From: Flammeovirgaceae bacterium SG7u.111
Lineage (GTDB): Bacteria; Bacteroidota; Bacteroidia; Cytophagales; Flammeovirgaceae
Length of the DNA stretch: 64,000 nucleotides
Reading direction: 5' to 3'
NCBI GenBank assembly: GCA_034044135.1
Contig: CP139021.1
Span: forward strand, 4,355,635 to 4,419,634
This document shows, in pieces, positions 52,087 to 61,138 of this stretch. Position 1 is the stretch's first letter. Each line of letters opens with the position of its first letter. The position numbers and the translations under genes are program-made. The notes under the pieces are model-generated. The model was not told the origin of the DNA, did not search any database, and worked only from the letters and a program-made list of their open reading frames with translations.

Positions 52087-53826
52087 TTATTCCAAGCGAA
52101 TATTAGAAACAGATTCGCCTGTTGGAATCATTGGAAATACATCCGTTTCTTTTTCCACCACTACTTCCATGAAGTAAGGTCCTTTGGCTGCAAGCATTTT
52201 ATCCATAGCATCCGAAAGTTCTTCTCTTTTGGTCACCTTGTTGGCTTCTACCCCAAAGCCATCAGCTAGTTTGATGAAATCAGGATTGACCATCTCAGTG
52301 AATGAATAGCGATCGTCGAAGAACATATGCTGCCACTGCCGCACCATCCCCAAGAAGCTGTTGTTCAATAGCAATACCTTTACTGGAATATTGTACTGAG
52401 CAATGGTTGCCATTTCTTGCAAGGTCATTTGAAAACCTCCATCACCCACAATCACAACAACTTCCCGATCAGGCTTGCCAAGCTTTGCACCCATAGCAGC
52501 CGGAAGGGCAAAACCCATTGTACCCAAACCACCAGAGGTTACATTGCTATCAGTTTCCATGTATTCATAGTACCTTGAAACTATCATTTGGTGCTGTCCA
52601 ACATCAGAAACCGTAATCGCTTTCCCTTCCGTTTTCTTAGAAAGAGTATTGACTACCTCAGCCATTTTGAGTTTCGTAGTATTAGCAGCGAAATCTCCCA
52701 TTATGACTTTTCTCTCTTCCACGGATTTGCAAGCATTGAACTCGTCCATCCATTCAGGGTATGATTTTTCTTTTACCAAAGGAGTCAAACCAGCTAGTGC
52801 TTCTTTAGCATCACCAAGGATAGCTACTTCAGTTTTTACGTTTTTATCTATTTCCGCAGGATCAATTTCCACATGAATTACCTTAGCCTGCTTTGCATAG
52901 CGTTTCAAATCACCCGTAACCCTGTCATCGAACCTCATGCCAACGGCGATCAACACATCACATTCGTTAGTCTTGATATTTGGTCCGTAGTTTCCATGCA
53001 TTCCCAAATACCCAACATAATTAGGGTGATTATTAGGCATAGCCGAAAGCCCTAAAAGGGTGCTGGCAAACGGAATCCCTGTTTTTTCTACAAAAGCAGT
53101 AAGCTCCGCTTGTGCTTGCGAAAGCAAAATCCCATGCCCAATCAACAAATATGGGCGCTGCGCATGGTTAATAATCTCAGCCGCCTCCTCTAACCTTCTC
53201 TGATTTACTTTAGGCTTAGGGTGATAACTACTTACTTTCTCACACTTTTTATATACGAAATCAAATTTTTCGTACTGCGCATTTTTGGTAATATCGATCA
53301 ACACTGGCCCTGGCCTACCTGTTCTAGCAATATAAAATGCTTTTGCCAATACTTCAGGAATCTCATCGGCAGAAGTGACTTGGTAGTTCCACTTGGTGAC
53401 GGGCATAGAAATACCGACCACATCGGTTTCCTGAAAAGCATCCGTACCCAACAGTTTTTTGTCCACTTGCCCTGTGATACACACCATTGCAGTTGAATCA
53501 ATCATTGCATCTGCAATTCCCGTGATCAGGTTAGTTGCCCCCGGCCCTGAAGTTGCCATGCAAACACCGACTTTGTTGGTGACTCGTGCATACCCTTGGG
53601 CAGCATGCGCCGCACCTTGCTCGTGTCTTACCAAAATATGATTCATCTTGTCCTGATAATCATACATCGCATCATAAATAGGCATAATTGCTCCGCCAGG
53701 ATACCCAAAAATAGTATCCACACCTTCCTCAAGTAGGGAAAGGAGTACTGCTTCAGACCCCGTTATACCTTCTTTTTGGATGGATGGCTTCTGAGCCAGC
53801 TTAATGTCATTTACCAATGTTGCCAT
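52087..53826 (-). CDS. ilvB: acetolactate synthase large subunit
   Basis: A 579-residue ThDP-, FAD- and Mg-dependent enzyme that condenses two pyruvates, or pyruvate with 2-oxobutyrate. Key pieces: GYPGGAIMPIYD with the catalytic Glu in VRHEQGAAHAAQG (about 45), the FAD domain, and the ThDP motif GDGGFQMTLQEMATIAQYNIPVKVLLLNN split as GDG ... NN. The frame opens 18 codons earlier at 53880, but MATLVNDIKL at 53826 is a more usual start. The operon neighbours on both sides are ilv genes. Confidence 0.95.
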   Translation of the reverse strand: MATLVNDIKLAQKPSIQKEGITGSEAVLLSLLEEGVDTIFGYPGGAIMPIYDAMYDYQDKMNHILVRHEQGAAHAAQGYARVTNKVGVCMATSGPGATNLITGIADAMIDSTAMVCITGQVDKKLLGTDAFQETDVVGISMPVTKWNYQVTSADEIPEVLAKAFYIARTGRPGPVLIDITKNAQYEKFDFVYKKCEKVSSYHPKPKVNQRRLEEAAEIINHAQRPYLLIGHGILLSQAQAELTAFVEKTGIPFASTLLGLSAMPNNHPNYVGYLGMHGNYGPNIKTNECDVLIAVGMRFDDRVTGDLKRYAKQAKVIHVEIDPAEIDKNVKTEVAILGDAKEALAGLTPLVKEKSYPEWMDEFNACKSVEERKVIMGDFAANTTKLKMAEVVNTLSKKTEGKAITVSDVGQHQMIVSRYYEYMETDSNVTSGGLGTMGFALPAAMGAKLGKPDREVVVIVGDGGFQMTLQEMATIAQYNIPVKVLLLNNSFLGMVRQWQHMFFDDRYSFTEMVNPDFIKLADGFGVEANKVTKREELSDAMDKMLAAKGPYFMEVVVEKETDVFPMIPTGESVSNIRLE

Positions 53827-53935
53827 TTTCTTACGTTTTGAAAACTTAGATATAAAAGTCCTAGCCAAAGTACCGGACAACCCGGGTTTTGCCCGGTCGC
53901 AAGGCTAGTATTGAATTAATTTATTAAAGTAAAAG

Positions 53936-55618
53936 TTAGTCCTCGTCGGTCACACAGCCTTTTGAAGCTGGAGATACCATTTTGGCATATTTATACAATG
54001 CACCACTTTTTACTTTCAATGGTGGTTGAACCCACTTAGCTCTTCTTTCGGCAAGCTCTTCGTCAGTAAGTGCCACTTCCAATTTATTGTCAATAGCATC
54101 TACCGTTATCATGTCTCCGTCTTGCACCAAAGCAATATTGCCACCCACTTGTGCTTCTGGAGTAATGTGCCCTACCACAAAACCATGAGTGCCTCCAGAG
54201 AAACGACCGTCGGTGATCAATGCCACACTTTTGCCCAACTGTGCACCCATAATAGCTGAAGTGATTTTCAACATTTCTGGCATGCCTGGTGCACCTTTCG
54301 GTCCAGAGAACCTAATTACCACCACATCGCCTTTCTGTACTTTTCCATCCTGTATTCCTTTGATTGTTTCAAATTCATCATTGAATACTCTAGCCGGACC
54401 AGTGAACTTTTCTCCTTCTTTACCACTGATTTTAGCAACAGACCCTTCCTGAGCAATATTGCCATAAAGAATTTGTAAGTGACCAGTCTCTTTCAAAGGC
54501 TTGTCAACAGGAACTATTACTTTTTGCCCTTCTTGTAATGACGGCAGTTCAGCCAAGTTTTCAGAGATGGTTTTTCCTGTAACAGTCATGCTGCTACCGT
54601 CAATCATTTCTTCTTCCAATAAAAACTTCATAACTGCTGGTGTACCACCTACCGCATCTACATCTTCCATCAGGTATTTACCACTTGGCTTCATATCGCC
54701 CAATAGCGGAGTTTTATCACTGATTCTTTGGAAATCATCTACCGTCAAGTCCACATCAAATGCTCTTGCAACTGCTAGCAAATGAAGCACCGCATTCGTA
54801 GATCCGCCCATCACCGTAATGTAGGTGATCGCATTTAAGAAAGATTGCTTAGTTACAATATCTTTCGGCTTCAAATCCATTTCCAAAAGCTTTCTAAATG
54901 CTGCTCCTACGCTCAAGCATTCCGCTTTCTTTTTGGCACTTACCGCTGGGTTCGAAGAGCTGTAAGGCAAGCTCAACCCCATTACTTCCATAGCAGAAGC
55001 CATGGTATTTGCCGTGTACATTCCACCACAAGCACCTGCTCCTGGGCAAGAATTTTGGATAACACCTTTATAATCTTCGTCGCTGATTTGCCCCGTGAAC
55101 TTCTCGCCCAAAGCCTCAAATGCAGAAACGATATTTAGTTTTTTCTCTTTGTAGCAACCTGATGCAATTGAACCTCCATACATCAAAATAGAAGGGCGGT
55201 TCAGCCTGCCCGCAGCTATCATGGCACCAGGCATGTTTTTATCACAACCAACAACGGCAACCATACCATCATAATACTGGGCATTTACCACCGTCTCAAT
55301 AGAATCAGCAATAATGTCCCTTGAAGGAAGTGAATACATCATCCCCTCCGTTCCATTCGAAATCCCATCACTCACACCTATTGTATGGAAAATCAACCCG
55401 ATAAGGTCAGCATCTTGCACGCCTGTTTTAATATCAACAGCCAAGTCGTTGAGGTGCATATTACAAGGGTTGCCCTCATAACCCGTACTTACTATACCTA
55501 CTTGTGGTTTTTTCAAATCATCTTCTGTTAGGCCAATAGCGTACAACATTGCTTGGGAAGCAGGTTGTGAAGGGTCTTGCGTAATACGTTTGCTGTGTTT
55601 GTTAAGAATTTCGCTCAT
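53936..55618 (-). CDS. ilvD: dihydroxy-acid dehydratase
   Basis: A 560-residue IlvD/Edd-family Fe-S dehydratase making 2-oxo acids for Val, Ile and Leu. Cluster-ligand cysteines are visible in GNPCNMH (about 52), VGCDKNMPG (about 125) and [15 protein letters not shown] (about 192). The substrate-binding [11 protein letters not shown] and GHITPEA are near the C-terminus. Length and motifs are normal. It lies 43 bp behind ilvE and 109 bp ahead of ilvB. Confidence 0.96.
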   Translation of the reverse strand: MSEILNKHSKRITQDPSQPASQAMLYAIGLTEDDLKKPQVGIVSTGYEGNPCNMHLNDLAVDIKTGVQDADLIGLIFHTIGVSDGISNGTEGMMYSLPSRDIIADSIETVVNAQYYDGMVAVVGCDKNMPGAMIAAGRLNRPSILMYGGSIASGCYKEKKLNIVSAFEALGEKFTGQISDEDYKGVIQNSCPGAGACGGMYTANTMASAMEVMGLSLPYSSSNPAVSAKKKAECLSVGAAFRKLLEMDLKPKDIVTKQSFLNAITYITVMGGSTNAVLHLLAVARAFDVDLTVDDFQRISDKTPLLGDMKPSGKYLMEDVDAVGGTPAVMKFLLEEEMIDGSSMTVTGKTISENLAELPSLQEGQKVIVPVDKPLKETGHLQILYGNIAQEGSVAKISGKEGEKFTGPARVFNDEFETIKGIQDGKVQKGDVVVIRFSGPKGAPGMPEMLKITSAIMGAQLGKSVALITDGRFSGGTHGFVVGHITPEAQVGGNIALVQDGDMITVDAIDNKLEVALTDEELAERRAKWVQPPLKVKSGALYKYAKMVSPASKGCVTDED

Positions 55619-55661
55619 TCTTTTTGTTCAATAAGGTGTAAAAAATTAAAATGAATACTAT

Positions 55662-56552
55662 TTATATAATAGAATATGATTCAAAATCGTCGTGGGTGAC
55701 TCGCTGCCTATATTTGGTCAAAAGCTGAAAGCCCAGCGTATCTTCCCATTCTTTTTTAAATTCCTTTTTATTAATAGACTTTATGCCCGCAATCTCAGTT
55801 CCTGTACCAGTAAAGAAAGCTCCGTCAGCATCAAGCAACTCATCTTCCGTAAACAAATGCTCCACAACTTCAATCCCCATCTCCGTAGCCATCTCAATGA
55901 CCGTTTTACGAGTAATGCCAGGATAAATATGACCCAATGGTGGTGTATGTAGCACCCCGTCTTTTTCAAAGAAAAAGTTGTCACCAGGACCTTGTGCTAT
56001 AAACCCACCCGAGTCACGCAACAGCGCCTCGTCAAACCCCTTGTCCTTCGCCTCGTTTGTCGCCAACATCGAGTTTACATAGTGACCTGTAATCTTCGCA
56101 TCTACATAAGATGCCTTCGGATTTGGTCGCTGGAAAGACGAAATCATCACATCCAGCTGGTCACTTGTTTGGTATCTCCCCCACTTCCATGCAGAAATGA
56201 AAACATTCATCTCCTTTACTTTTGTTAGTCTCATATTCTGGCCTACCGTAATCAAAGGCCTGATATAAGCATTGGTCAAATTATTTTCCTCTAGCAGCTG
56301 GTAAGAAATACTCACCAACTCTTCAGAAGTGTATTTTACATCCAAATGGATTCGTCCTGCTGCTTTCAAAAAGCGGTCATAATGCTCTCTGGCTTTAAAA
56401 GCTTGCGTGCCCGCATCGGTTTTGTAAGCTCTTATTCCATCAAAAACCCCAATTCCATAGTGAACTGTTTGCGAATACAAATCGCCTTTTGCTTCTGAGG
56501 CCTTTATGAACTGACCATTATGAAAAACAACTGTGTTTTTGTTAAAATACAT
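55662..56552 (-). CDS. ilvE: branched-chain amino acid aminotransferase
   Basis: A 296-residue class IV (fold-type IV) PLP aminotransferase that makes Val, Ile and Leu from their 2-oxo acids. Motifs: HYGIGVFDGIRAY near the start, the Schiff-base lysine in VDAKITGHYVNSMLA (about 154), and the family tail GDNFFFEKDGVLHTPPLGH with GITRKTVIEMA. It is the first structural gene of the operon, 60 bp downstream of the attenuator terminator. Confidence 0.94.
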   Translation of the reverse strand: MYFNKNTVVFHNGQFIKASEAKGDLYSQTVHYGIGVFDGIRAYKTDAGTQAFKAREHYDRFLKAAGRIHLDVKYTSEELVSISYQLLEENNLTNAYIRPLITVGQNMRLTKVKEMNVFISAWKWGRYQTSDQLDVMISSFQRPNPKASYVDAKITGHYVNSMLATNEAKDKGFDEALLRDSGGFIAQGPGDNFFFEKDGVLHTPPLGHIYPGITRKTVIEMATEMGIEVVEHLFTEDELLDADGAFFTGTGTEIAGIKSINKKEFKKEWEDTLGFQLLTKYRQRVTHDDFESYSII

Positions 56553-56611
56553 ACCTATATCATTTCTTGGTTATCGCCTTATTTCAGACCTTAAACATTG
56601 AGCGTAAGGTA

Positions 56612-56643
56612 TAAAAAAAACCTTTCTCTGGTTGGAGAAAGGT
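56612..56643 (-). terminator. ilv attenuator terminator
   Basis: On the minus strand, ACCTTTCTC pairs with GAGAAAGGT around CCAACCA-type loop bases, then TTTTTTTT. It lies between the leader peptide and ilvE. Its 5' strand (CCTTTCTC) can instead pair with GAGAGGGG at the leader stop codon. Confidence 0.9.
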
Positions 56644-56688
56644 CTTCTTACTATATTTTTATATATACGTATAGGAACCTAACCCCTC

Positions 56689-56760
56689 TCAATCCGAAAG
56701 GACGACGACCACTACCAGCACAATAATGCTCAGTGATGATATAGAAAGGCTCCTCAACAT
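56689..56760 (-). CDS. branched-chain amino acid leader peptide (attenuator)
   Basis: A 23-residue frame, too short for usual gene calling. It starts MLRSLSISS and continues with a run rich in Ile, Val and Leu, with five consecutive Val codons (residues 16-20), then LSD and stop. Five Leu, three Ile and six Val make 14 of 23 residues, exactly the amino acids made by the operon. A terminator and alternative stems follow. When charged Val/Leu/Ile tRNA is scarce the ribosome stalls at the Val run and frees the strand that prevents the terminator. It is analogous in logic to IlvL of enterobacteria. Confidence 0.85.
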   Translation of the reverse strand: MLRSLSISSLSIIVLVVVVVLSD

Positions 56761-56811
56761 CTTTATCTTAATTAATTATATTTTTGAATATGTTATTTAG
56801 CAACTATCGAA

Positions 56812-56844
56812 CAAATATAAAATACCTTTAAATTAAAACACAAA
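56812..56844 (-). promoter_or_regulatory. candidate promoter of the ilv leader
   Basis: On the minus strand, TATATTTG (56812-56819) fits TANNTTTG and TTTG at 56841-56844 fits the -33 box. The spacer is 21 bp, slightly long. It lies 52 bp upstream of the leader ATG. Confidence 0.55.
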
Positions 56845-56936
56845 CAATCGACTCATTTTTATAAATATTTTACCTTTTCAGCCATATTTTTAGTCAATTC
56901 AAATTTGCCCAAAACTCAAAGACTACTTTCATAACA

Positions 56937-57360
56937 GACAGTATAACTCTGGTTTGCAATAAATTAAGCTCAAGACTTCAATACAAAATGCTGTTTGGGC
57001 TGTTTTTTCCTAAAAAACACGATGCCCACTTCAAACAAATCGAGCGATAAATGTAACCGCTTCGTGCGATTTGATTTCCTCCCAAGCCTTCGCCATCTCT
57101 CCCGACCCTTTGTTTTTGAACCAACCCTAAGATCTGCCACTTCTATTTCCCTTTAGTCTTCCAACAGCTTTTGCTTTAATTTGGCAAGAGCCTAAGCCTA
57201 AAAGCAAAACATTTTTTTTGTAGGACGGATCACATGCATATATAGCTCAAAAAGAAAAGGCGAATGGAGGCTATGCTCGTTTTTTGCTTTGAAGAGATAG
57301 GAAGATATTGTAAAAAGTTTGCCCAAAAAGATCAATGATAAGATGAAGTTGATATAGTTA
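56937..57360 (-). pseudogene. decayed, internally deleted copy of the methyltransferase gene
   Basis: Closely similar to 57823-58672, the intact methyltransferase gene at 57855-58679 with its downstream flank. About the first 170 bp (left end) and the last 240 bp match, while roughly 420 bp of the middle is missing (the break is near 57107, which corresponds to parent positions about 57992 and 58428). The kept parts carry many changes and frameshifts. It is an old tandem duplicate, no longer coding. Confidence 0.8.
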
Positions 57361-57569
57361 ATTACTACCAGCACTCCCCATTAATAGGGATTTTTATGAA
57401 TGGTAGATATTTTACTATTTGTTTTATCATTATTTTATCTATACCTTCAACAAGGTTGATACATAGATATATATCTAATAATTTAGCCCTAATTTGGTTT
57501 TCAACCTTTAATAAAAATAGATACTTACTTGTATCATCTCTTATTACACCATAGAAAAAGTATTTAAAA

Positions 57570-57683
57570 ATGGATATACTTCTTAACTGGACCTGGCCGT
57601 TTGTCAATGTCTTAGGACTTTTTTTTCTAGGATATGTAGTTTACTTGTTGATGAAGTCATTAAGGAAATACTTAAATAGCTAG
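57570..57683 (+). CDS. 37-residue single-span membrane protein
   Basis: A 37-codon frame starting MDILLNWTWPFVNVLG, with a continuous hydrophobic core (about 9-29, through LFFLGYVVYLLM) and a basic end KSLRKYLNS, the positive-inside pattern. A hairpin terminator (57703-57732) starts 20 bp after the stop. It lies between the methyltransferase pseudogene and the intact gene, on the opposite strand to both. Size, hydropathy, charge and terminator favour a real small protein; function unknown. Confidence 0.55.
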   Translation: MDILLNWTWPFVNVLGLFFLGYVVYLLMKSLRKYLNS

Positions 57684-57702
57684 GGCAACACTAAAAATTA
57701 TC

Positions 57703-57732
57703 AGTAGCGTAAATTATTTCATTTGCGCTACT
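57703..57732 (+). terminator. terminator of the small membrane protein gene
   Basis: AGTAGCG pairs with CGCTACT, extended by AAAT/ATTT, followed by a pyrimidine run CTCTCTTCTT rather than pure T. Confidence 0.6.
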
Positions 57733-57854
57733 CTCTCTTCTTAACCCCAATAATCCCTATTGAAAATAATATTTGATAGATTTACCCTAAGTAATCAAGT
57801 GTTACTTTATGATCATCAATAAACAGTATAACTCTGGTTTGCAATAAATTAAGC

Positions 57855-58679
57855 TCAAAACTTCAATACAAAATGCTGCTTGGGTTGTTTTTTCCTAAAA
57901 AACACGATGCCCACCTCAAACAAATCGAGCGATAAAGTAACCGCTGCATGCGATTTGATTTCCTCCCAAACCTTCGCCATCTCTTCCGACCAATAAATAT
58001 CATCGAACACAAACACCGAGTCTTCATGGGCTTTTTCCAAGCACATCGCAAAATAATTGAGCGTGGGCTCGTACCTGTGGTTCGCATCGAAAAACACAAA
58101 ATCGAGCTTTTCTAGCTCGGAAAGTTTTGCAGGCAAGGTTTCATCAATATTTCCCTTTATTATTTCGGGCGAAAGCCCAAACCATTCAAAATTATCTTTG
58201 GCTACTTGGGCTATATTGGGGCATCCTTCAAACGTGTAGAGTTTGGCAGTGGAAATTGGGGCTTGCATATATAAGGAGTTCACCCCCAAAGAAGTCCCCA
58301 GTTCTATCATCGTTTTGGGCTGGAACCTTTCCACCAACTTAAAAAGCAACTGGCTAGTAGCCGTAGGGCTTACCGACACTTTGGCTATGGAGCGCACACT
58401 TCTAGTTTTTTTTGCCTTCGTTCGTGAACCAGCCCCAAAATCCGTTACTTCTATCTGCCTTCTATCATCGCTCAGCTTGAATTTCAGCTCTGTAAGCCGA
58501 TCAAACACATAGTACTTTTTTGCAGGTCGGATCACTTGAGTGTACAACTCAAAAAGAAAGGGAGAATGAAGGCTATGCTCGTTTTTTGCTCGGCGGAGGT
58601 AGCGCAGGTAAGAAGATATTGTAAAAAGTTTGCCCAAAAAGTTTCGAATGATAAGATGAATTGATACGGTAACACCCAA
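57855..58679 (-). CDS. class I SAM-dependent methyltransferase
   Basis: A 274-residue methyltransferase. After an N-terminal helical part (about 15-60) it shows the SAM-binding motif [16 protein letters not shown] (about 140-154), the acidic motif II loop YTFEGCPN (about 164-171), and the [13 protein letters not shown] and [18 protein letters not shown] blocks of the O-methyltransferase-like (Methyltransf_24) group. The target is unknown. A decayed duplicate lies just downstream at 56937-57360. It is divergent from ychF. Confidence 0.85.
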   Translation of the reverse strand: MGVTVSIHLIIRNFLGKLFTISSYLRYLRRAKNEHSLHSPFLFELYTQVIRPAKKYYVFDRLTELKFKLSDDRRQIEVTDFGAGSRTKAKKTRSVRSIAKVSVSPTATSQLLFKLVERFQPKTMIELGTSLGVNSLYMQAPISTAKLYTFEGCPNIAQVAKDNFEWFGLSPEIIKGNIDETLPAKLSELEKLDFVFFDANHRYEPTLNYFAMCLEKAHEDSVFVFDDIYWSEEMAKVWEEIKSHAAVTLSLDLFEVGIVFFRKKQPKQHFVLKF

Positions 58680-58685
58680 AATTCT

Positions 58686-58693
58686 TATCTTTG
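58686..58693 (+). promoter_or_regulatory. candidate -7 box for ychF
   Basis: TATCTTTG fits TANNTTTG, 60 bp upstream of the ychF ATG. The -33 box is weak (ATTGA at 58659-58664). Confidence 0.45.
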
Positions 58694-58752
58694 CAGACTT
58701 TGGGCGAGCGTGCTCATTATTTTGGCTTAAATATAACTATAGAATCTATAAA

Positions 58753-59850
58753 ATGGGATTAAAATGTGGCATTGTTGGTTTGCCAAACGTCGGCAAATCT
58801 ACCTTATTCAACTCACTTTCGAGTGCTAAAGCCGAATCGGCAAATTACCCTTTTTGTACCATAGAGCCTAATGTGGGCGTGGTAACCGTTCCAGATCCAA
58901 GGCTTCAAATTTTGGAAGGATTGGTAAACCCTAAAAGGGTATTGCCGACCGTGATCGAATTTGTGGATATTGCAGGCCTGGTAGAAGGAGCGAGCAAAGG
59001 CGAAGGCTTGGGCAACAAATTTTTAGCAAATATCCGTGAGGTGGATGCCATCCTCCACGTAGTGCGTTGCTTCCAAGACGAAAATATCGTTCACGTAGCA
59101 GGAAAAGTAAACCCTGTCACCGACAAGGAAGTAATTGATACCGAACTTCAATTAAAAGATTTGGATTCTATAGATAATAGGATCAAACGAATCTCAAGGC
59201 AAGCCAAATCTGGCGATAAGCAGATGAAGGCAGAGATGGAGGTAATGGATAGGTTCAAGGCGCACTTAGAAAGTGGCAAAAACCTTCGACTGCTAGATGC
59301 CACGGAAGAAGAATGGGAGTTGGTTCGTGACCTCTGCCTACTCACTGCCAAGCCCGTTATGTACATTGCCAATGTGGATGAAGCATCTATCTTGAAAGGA
59401 AACGAGCACGTAGAAGAGCTGAAAGCCGCAGTTGCAGAAGAAAATGCAGAGGTAGTGGTAATTTGCGCTGCTATTGAAGAGCAAATTGCTTCTTTCGACG
59501 ATCCTGAAGAGAAAGAAATGTTCTTAGAAGAATACGGCTTAAAAGAATCGGGATTAAACAAACTAATCCGCACGGCCTATTCTTTGCTCAACCTTATCAC
59601 CTACTTCACCGCTGGGGTGCAGGAAGTAAGGGCCTGGACCATTGAAGAAGGATGGAAAGCGCCACAAGCAGCGGGTGTGATCCACACCGATTTTGAGCGT
59701 GGATTTATCCGTGCCGAGGTAATAAAAATAGACGATTACGTGCAGTACAAAACCGAAGCAGGCTGCCGAGAAGCTGGAAAACTTGGCGTAGAAGGAAAAG
59801 ATTATGTCGTAAAGGATGGAGATGTGATGCATTTCCGGTTCAATGTTTAG
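58753..59850 (+). CDS. ychF: redox-regulated ATPase YchF/Ola1
   Basis: A 365-residue Obg-family P-loop NTPase that prefers ATP. G1 GLPNVGKST (9-17), G3 [10 protein letters not shown] (about 72), G4-like NVDEA (about 209; the altered G4 explains the ATP preference), a helical coiled-coil domain (about 120-200) and the C-terminal TGS domain ([22 protein letters not shown] split, about 285-360). Length is normal. Bound to ribosomes; thought to act in translation and stress. The assignment is firm. Confidence 0.97.
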   Translation: MGLKCGIVGLPNVGKSTLFNSLSSAKAESANYPFCTIEPNVGVVTVPDPRLQILEGLVNPKRVLPTVIEFVDIAGLVEGASKGEGLGNKFLANIREVDAILHVVRCFQDENIVHVAGKVNPVTDKEVIDTELQLKDLDSIDNRIKRISRQAKSGDKQMKAEMEVMDRFKAHLESGKNLRLLDATEEEWELVRDLCLLTAKPVMYIANVDEASILKGNEHVEELKAAVAEENAEVVVICAAIEEQIASFDDPEEKEMFLEEYGLKESGLNKLIRTAYSLLNLITYFTAGVQEVRAWTIEEGWKAPQAAGVIHTDFERGFIRAEVIKIDDYVQYKTEAGCREAGKLGVEGKDYVVKDGDVMHFRFNV

Positions 59851-59867
59851 TGTTATATAAAAACCGT

Positions 59868-59899
59868 GTCATACCGTGCCTGTCACGGTATCTCCCTCC
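59868..59899. repeat. REP-like palindrome, family 1
   Basis: GTCATACCGTG-CCTGT-CACGGTA and TCTCCCTCC; same build as the elements at 11448-11644. Confidence 0.65.
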
Positions 59900-60016
59900 T
59901 ATGTAAAAGGGCTTTCTCCTATTGCTGGAGCTGCGGAGAGACTCAATTGGGAGTAATTCAAGCGTATGCCTGAAACCATGTTTTTTTTCTAAATACAAAG
60001 TCAAATTATATAAAAA

Positions 60017-61138
60017 ATGCTGGACGAAATAGCTTATCTTATTTTATATATAAGCATTTTCGTCCAGCTTTTTTTTGCCCTCTTCATCTTTAGCCGAATA
60101 CTTTTCCATAATAAAAACAATGCTCCTTCAAAAACTATTACTGGTATTTCCGTAATTATCGCTTGCCGAAATGAAGAGGAAAACCTGCCCAAATTGCTAG
60201 ATGTTTTGCGGAACCAGAGCTACCCCAGCTTCGAGGTGATCATCGCCAACGACCGCTCAACCGACCAAAGCAAAACACTACTAGAAGAAGCCTGCCTGCT
60301 CGACAACCGTTTCAAGTTCATCAACATAGAAGAAACCCTTTCGGGAATCCACCCAAAAAAATATGCGCTGAGCCAAGCTACCGCCCAAGCCCAATTTGAA
60401 ACACTGCTCTTCACCGATGCAGATTGCCTTCCAGGTGAAAACTGGATTTTGGAAATAGCAGAGAGCTACTCCCCCAACACAGAAATAGTTTTGGGCTATA
60501 GCCCTTATCAAAAGACAGACAGCTTGAAGATAAACAGCTTGCTCAACCTTTTTATCAGACACGAAACATTTTACACAGGCATCCAGTACCTCTCATTTGC
60601 CTTGACAGGGATGCCCTACATGGCGGTAGGGCGAAACTTATCTTACAAAAAATCAGTATTTGAACGGAACGGGGGATATGGAAAACACAAACAGGTAAGC
60701 GGCGGGGATGACGACCTGTTTGTAAACCAACAAGCAACTCGAACCAACACGAACATCGTCATAAACAAGGAAAGCCAAGTTATCTCCGTCCCCGAAACCA
60801 CCTGGAAGGGCTGGTTTTGGCAAAAGACTCGACACCTTTCAGTGGGCAAACATTATAAAAACAGAGATATCGCATTATTGGGAATATTAAACCTTTCACA
60901 TATTTGCTTTTACCTAGCTTTAGGGCATCTTTGGCTTACCCAAGCAGAATCTCTAGTTTTGTTCAAATTTTATACACTAAGGTTCATACCTTTGTGTTTT
61001 GTTTTTGGGTTAATAAAAAAGAAGCTATCCGATAATTTCAATATATACTTATTCCCTGTAACAGACTTTCTGTATCTGTGTTATTATATAGTGATAGGAG
61101 TAGCCAGCATATTCATTAAAAGAATCAAATGGAAATAA
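60017..61138 (+). CDS. membrane glycosyltransferase family 2
   Basis: A 373-residue GT2 enzyme. An N-terminal TM (about 5-27) precedes the GT-A domain: ISVIIACRNEEENLPKLLDVL (about 42-62), ANDRST, FTDADCLPG (DxD-like, about 133), GGDDDLFVNQQ (acceptor acid, about 231) and a KTRHLSVGKHY block equivalent to the Q/R-x-x-R-W region. Three C-terminal TMs (about 290-310, 320-338, 345-365) follow. It resembles poly-GlcNAc/hyaluronan-type processive synthases; the product is unknown. It overlaps the sigma factor gene by 10 bp, and its first 17 codons form a long hairpin. Confidence 0.9.
   Translation: MLDEIAYLILYISIFVQLFFALFIFSRILFHNKNNAPSKTITGISVIIACRNEEENLPKLLDVLRNQSYPSFEVIIANDRSTDQSKTLLEEACLLDNRFKFINIEETLSGIHPKKYALSQATAQAQFETLLFTDADCLPGENWILEIAESYSPNTEIVLGYSPYQKTDSLKINSLLNLFIRHETFYTGIQYLSFALTGMPYMAVGRNLSYKKSVFERNGGYGKHKQVSGGDDDLFVNQQATRTNTNIVINKESQVISVPETTWKGWFWQKTRHLSVGKHYKNRDIALLGILNLSHICFYLALGHLWLTQAESLVLFKFYTLRFIPLCFVFGLIKKKLSDNFNIYLFPVTDFLYLCYYIVIGVASIFIKRIKWK
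60019..60068 (+). promoter_or_regulatory. long hairpin at the start codon of the glycosyltransferase
   Basis: GCTGGACGAAA (60019-60029) and GCTTAT (60032-60037) pair with ATAAGC (60050-60055) and TTTCGTCCAGC (60058-60068): 17 bp with one 2x2 internal loop and a 12-nt AT loop. The 5' arm begins at the G of the ATG, so the hairpin would bury the start region. Confidence 0.6.

Noticed and set aside
56661-56673. TACGTA in the ilv leader region
   Set aside because: A single copy in an AT-rich leader, without the paired arrangement; regarded as chance.
57365-57607. 80-codon frame on the minus strand between the methyltransferase copies
   Set aside because: Overlaps the better supported small membrane protein gene on the other strand and has no recognised features.
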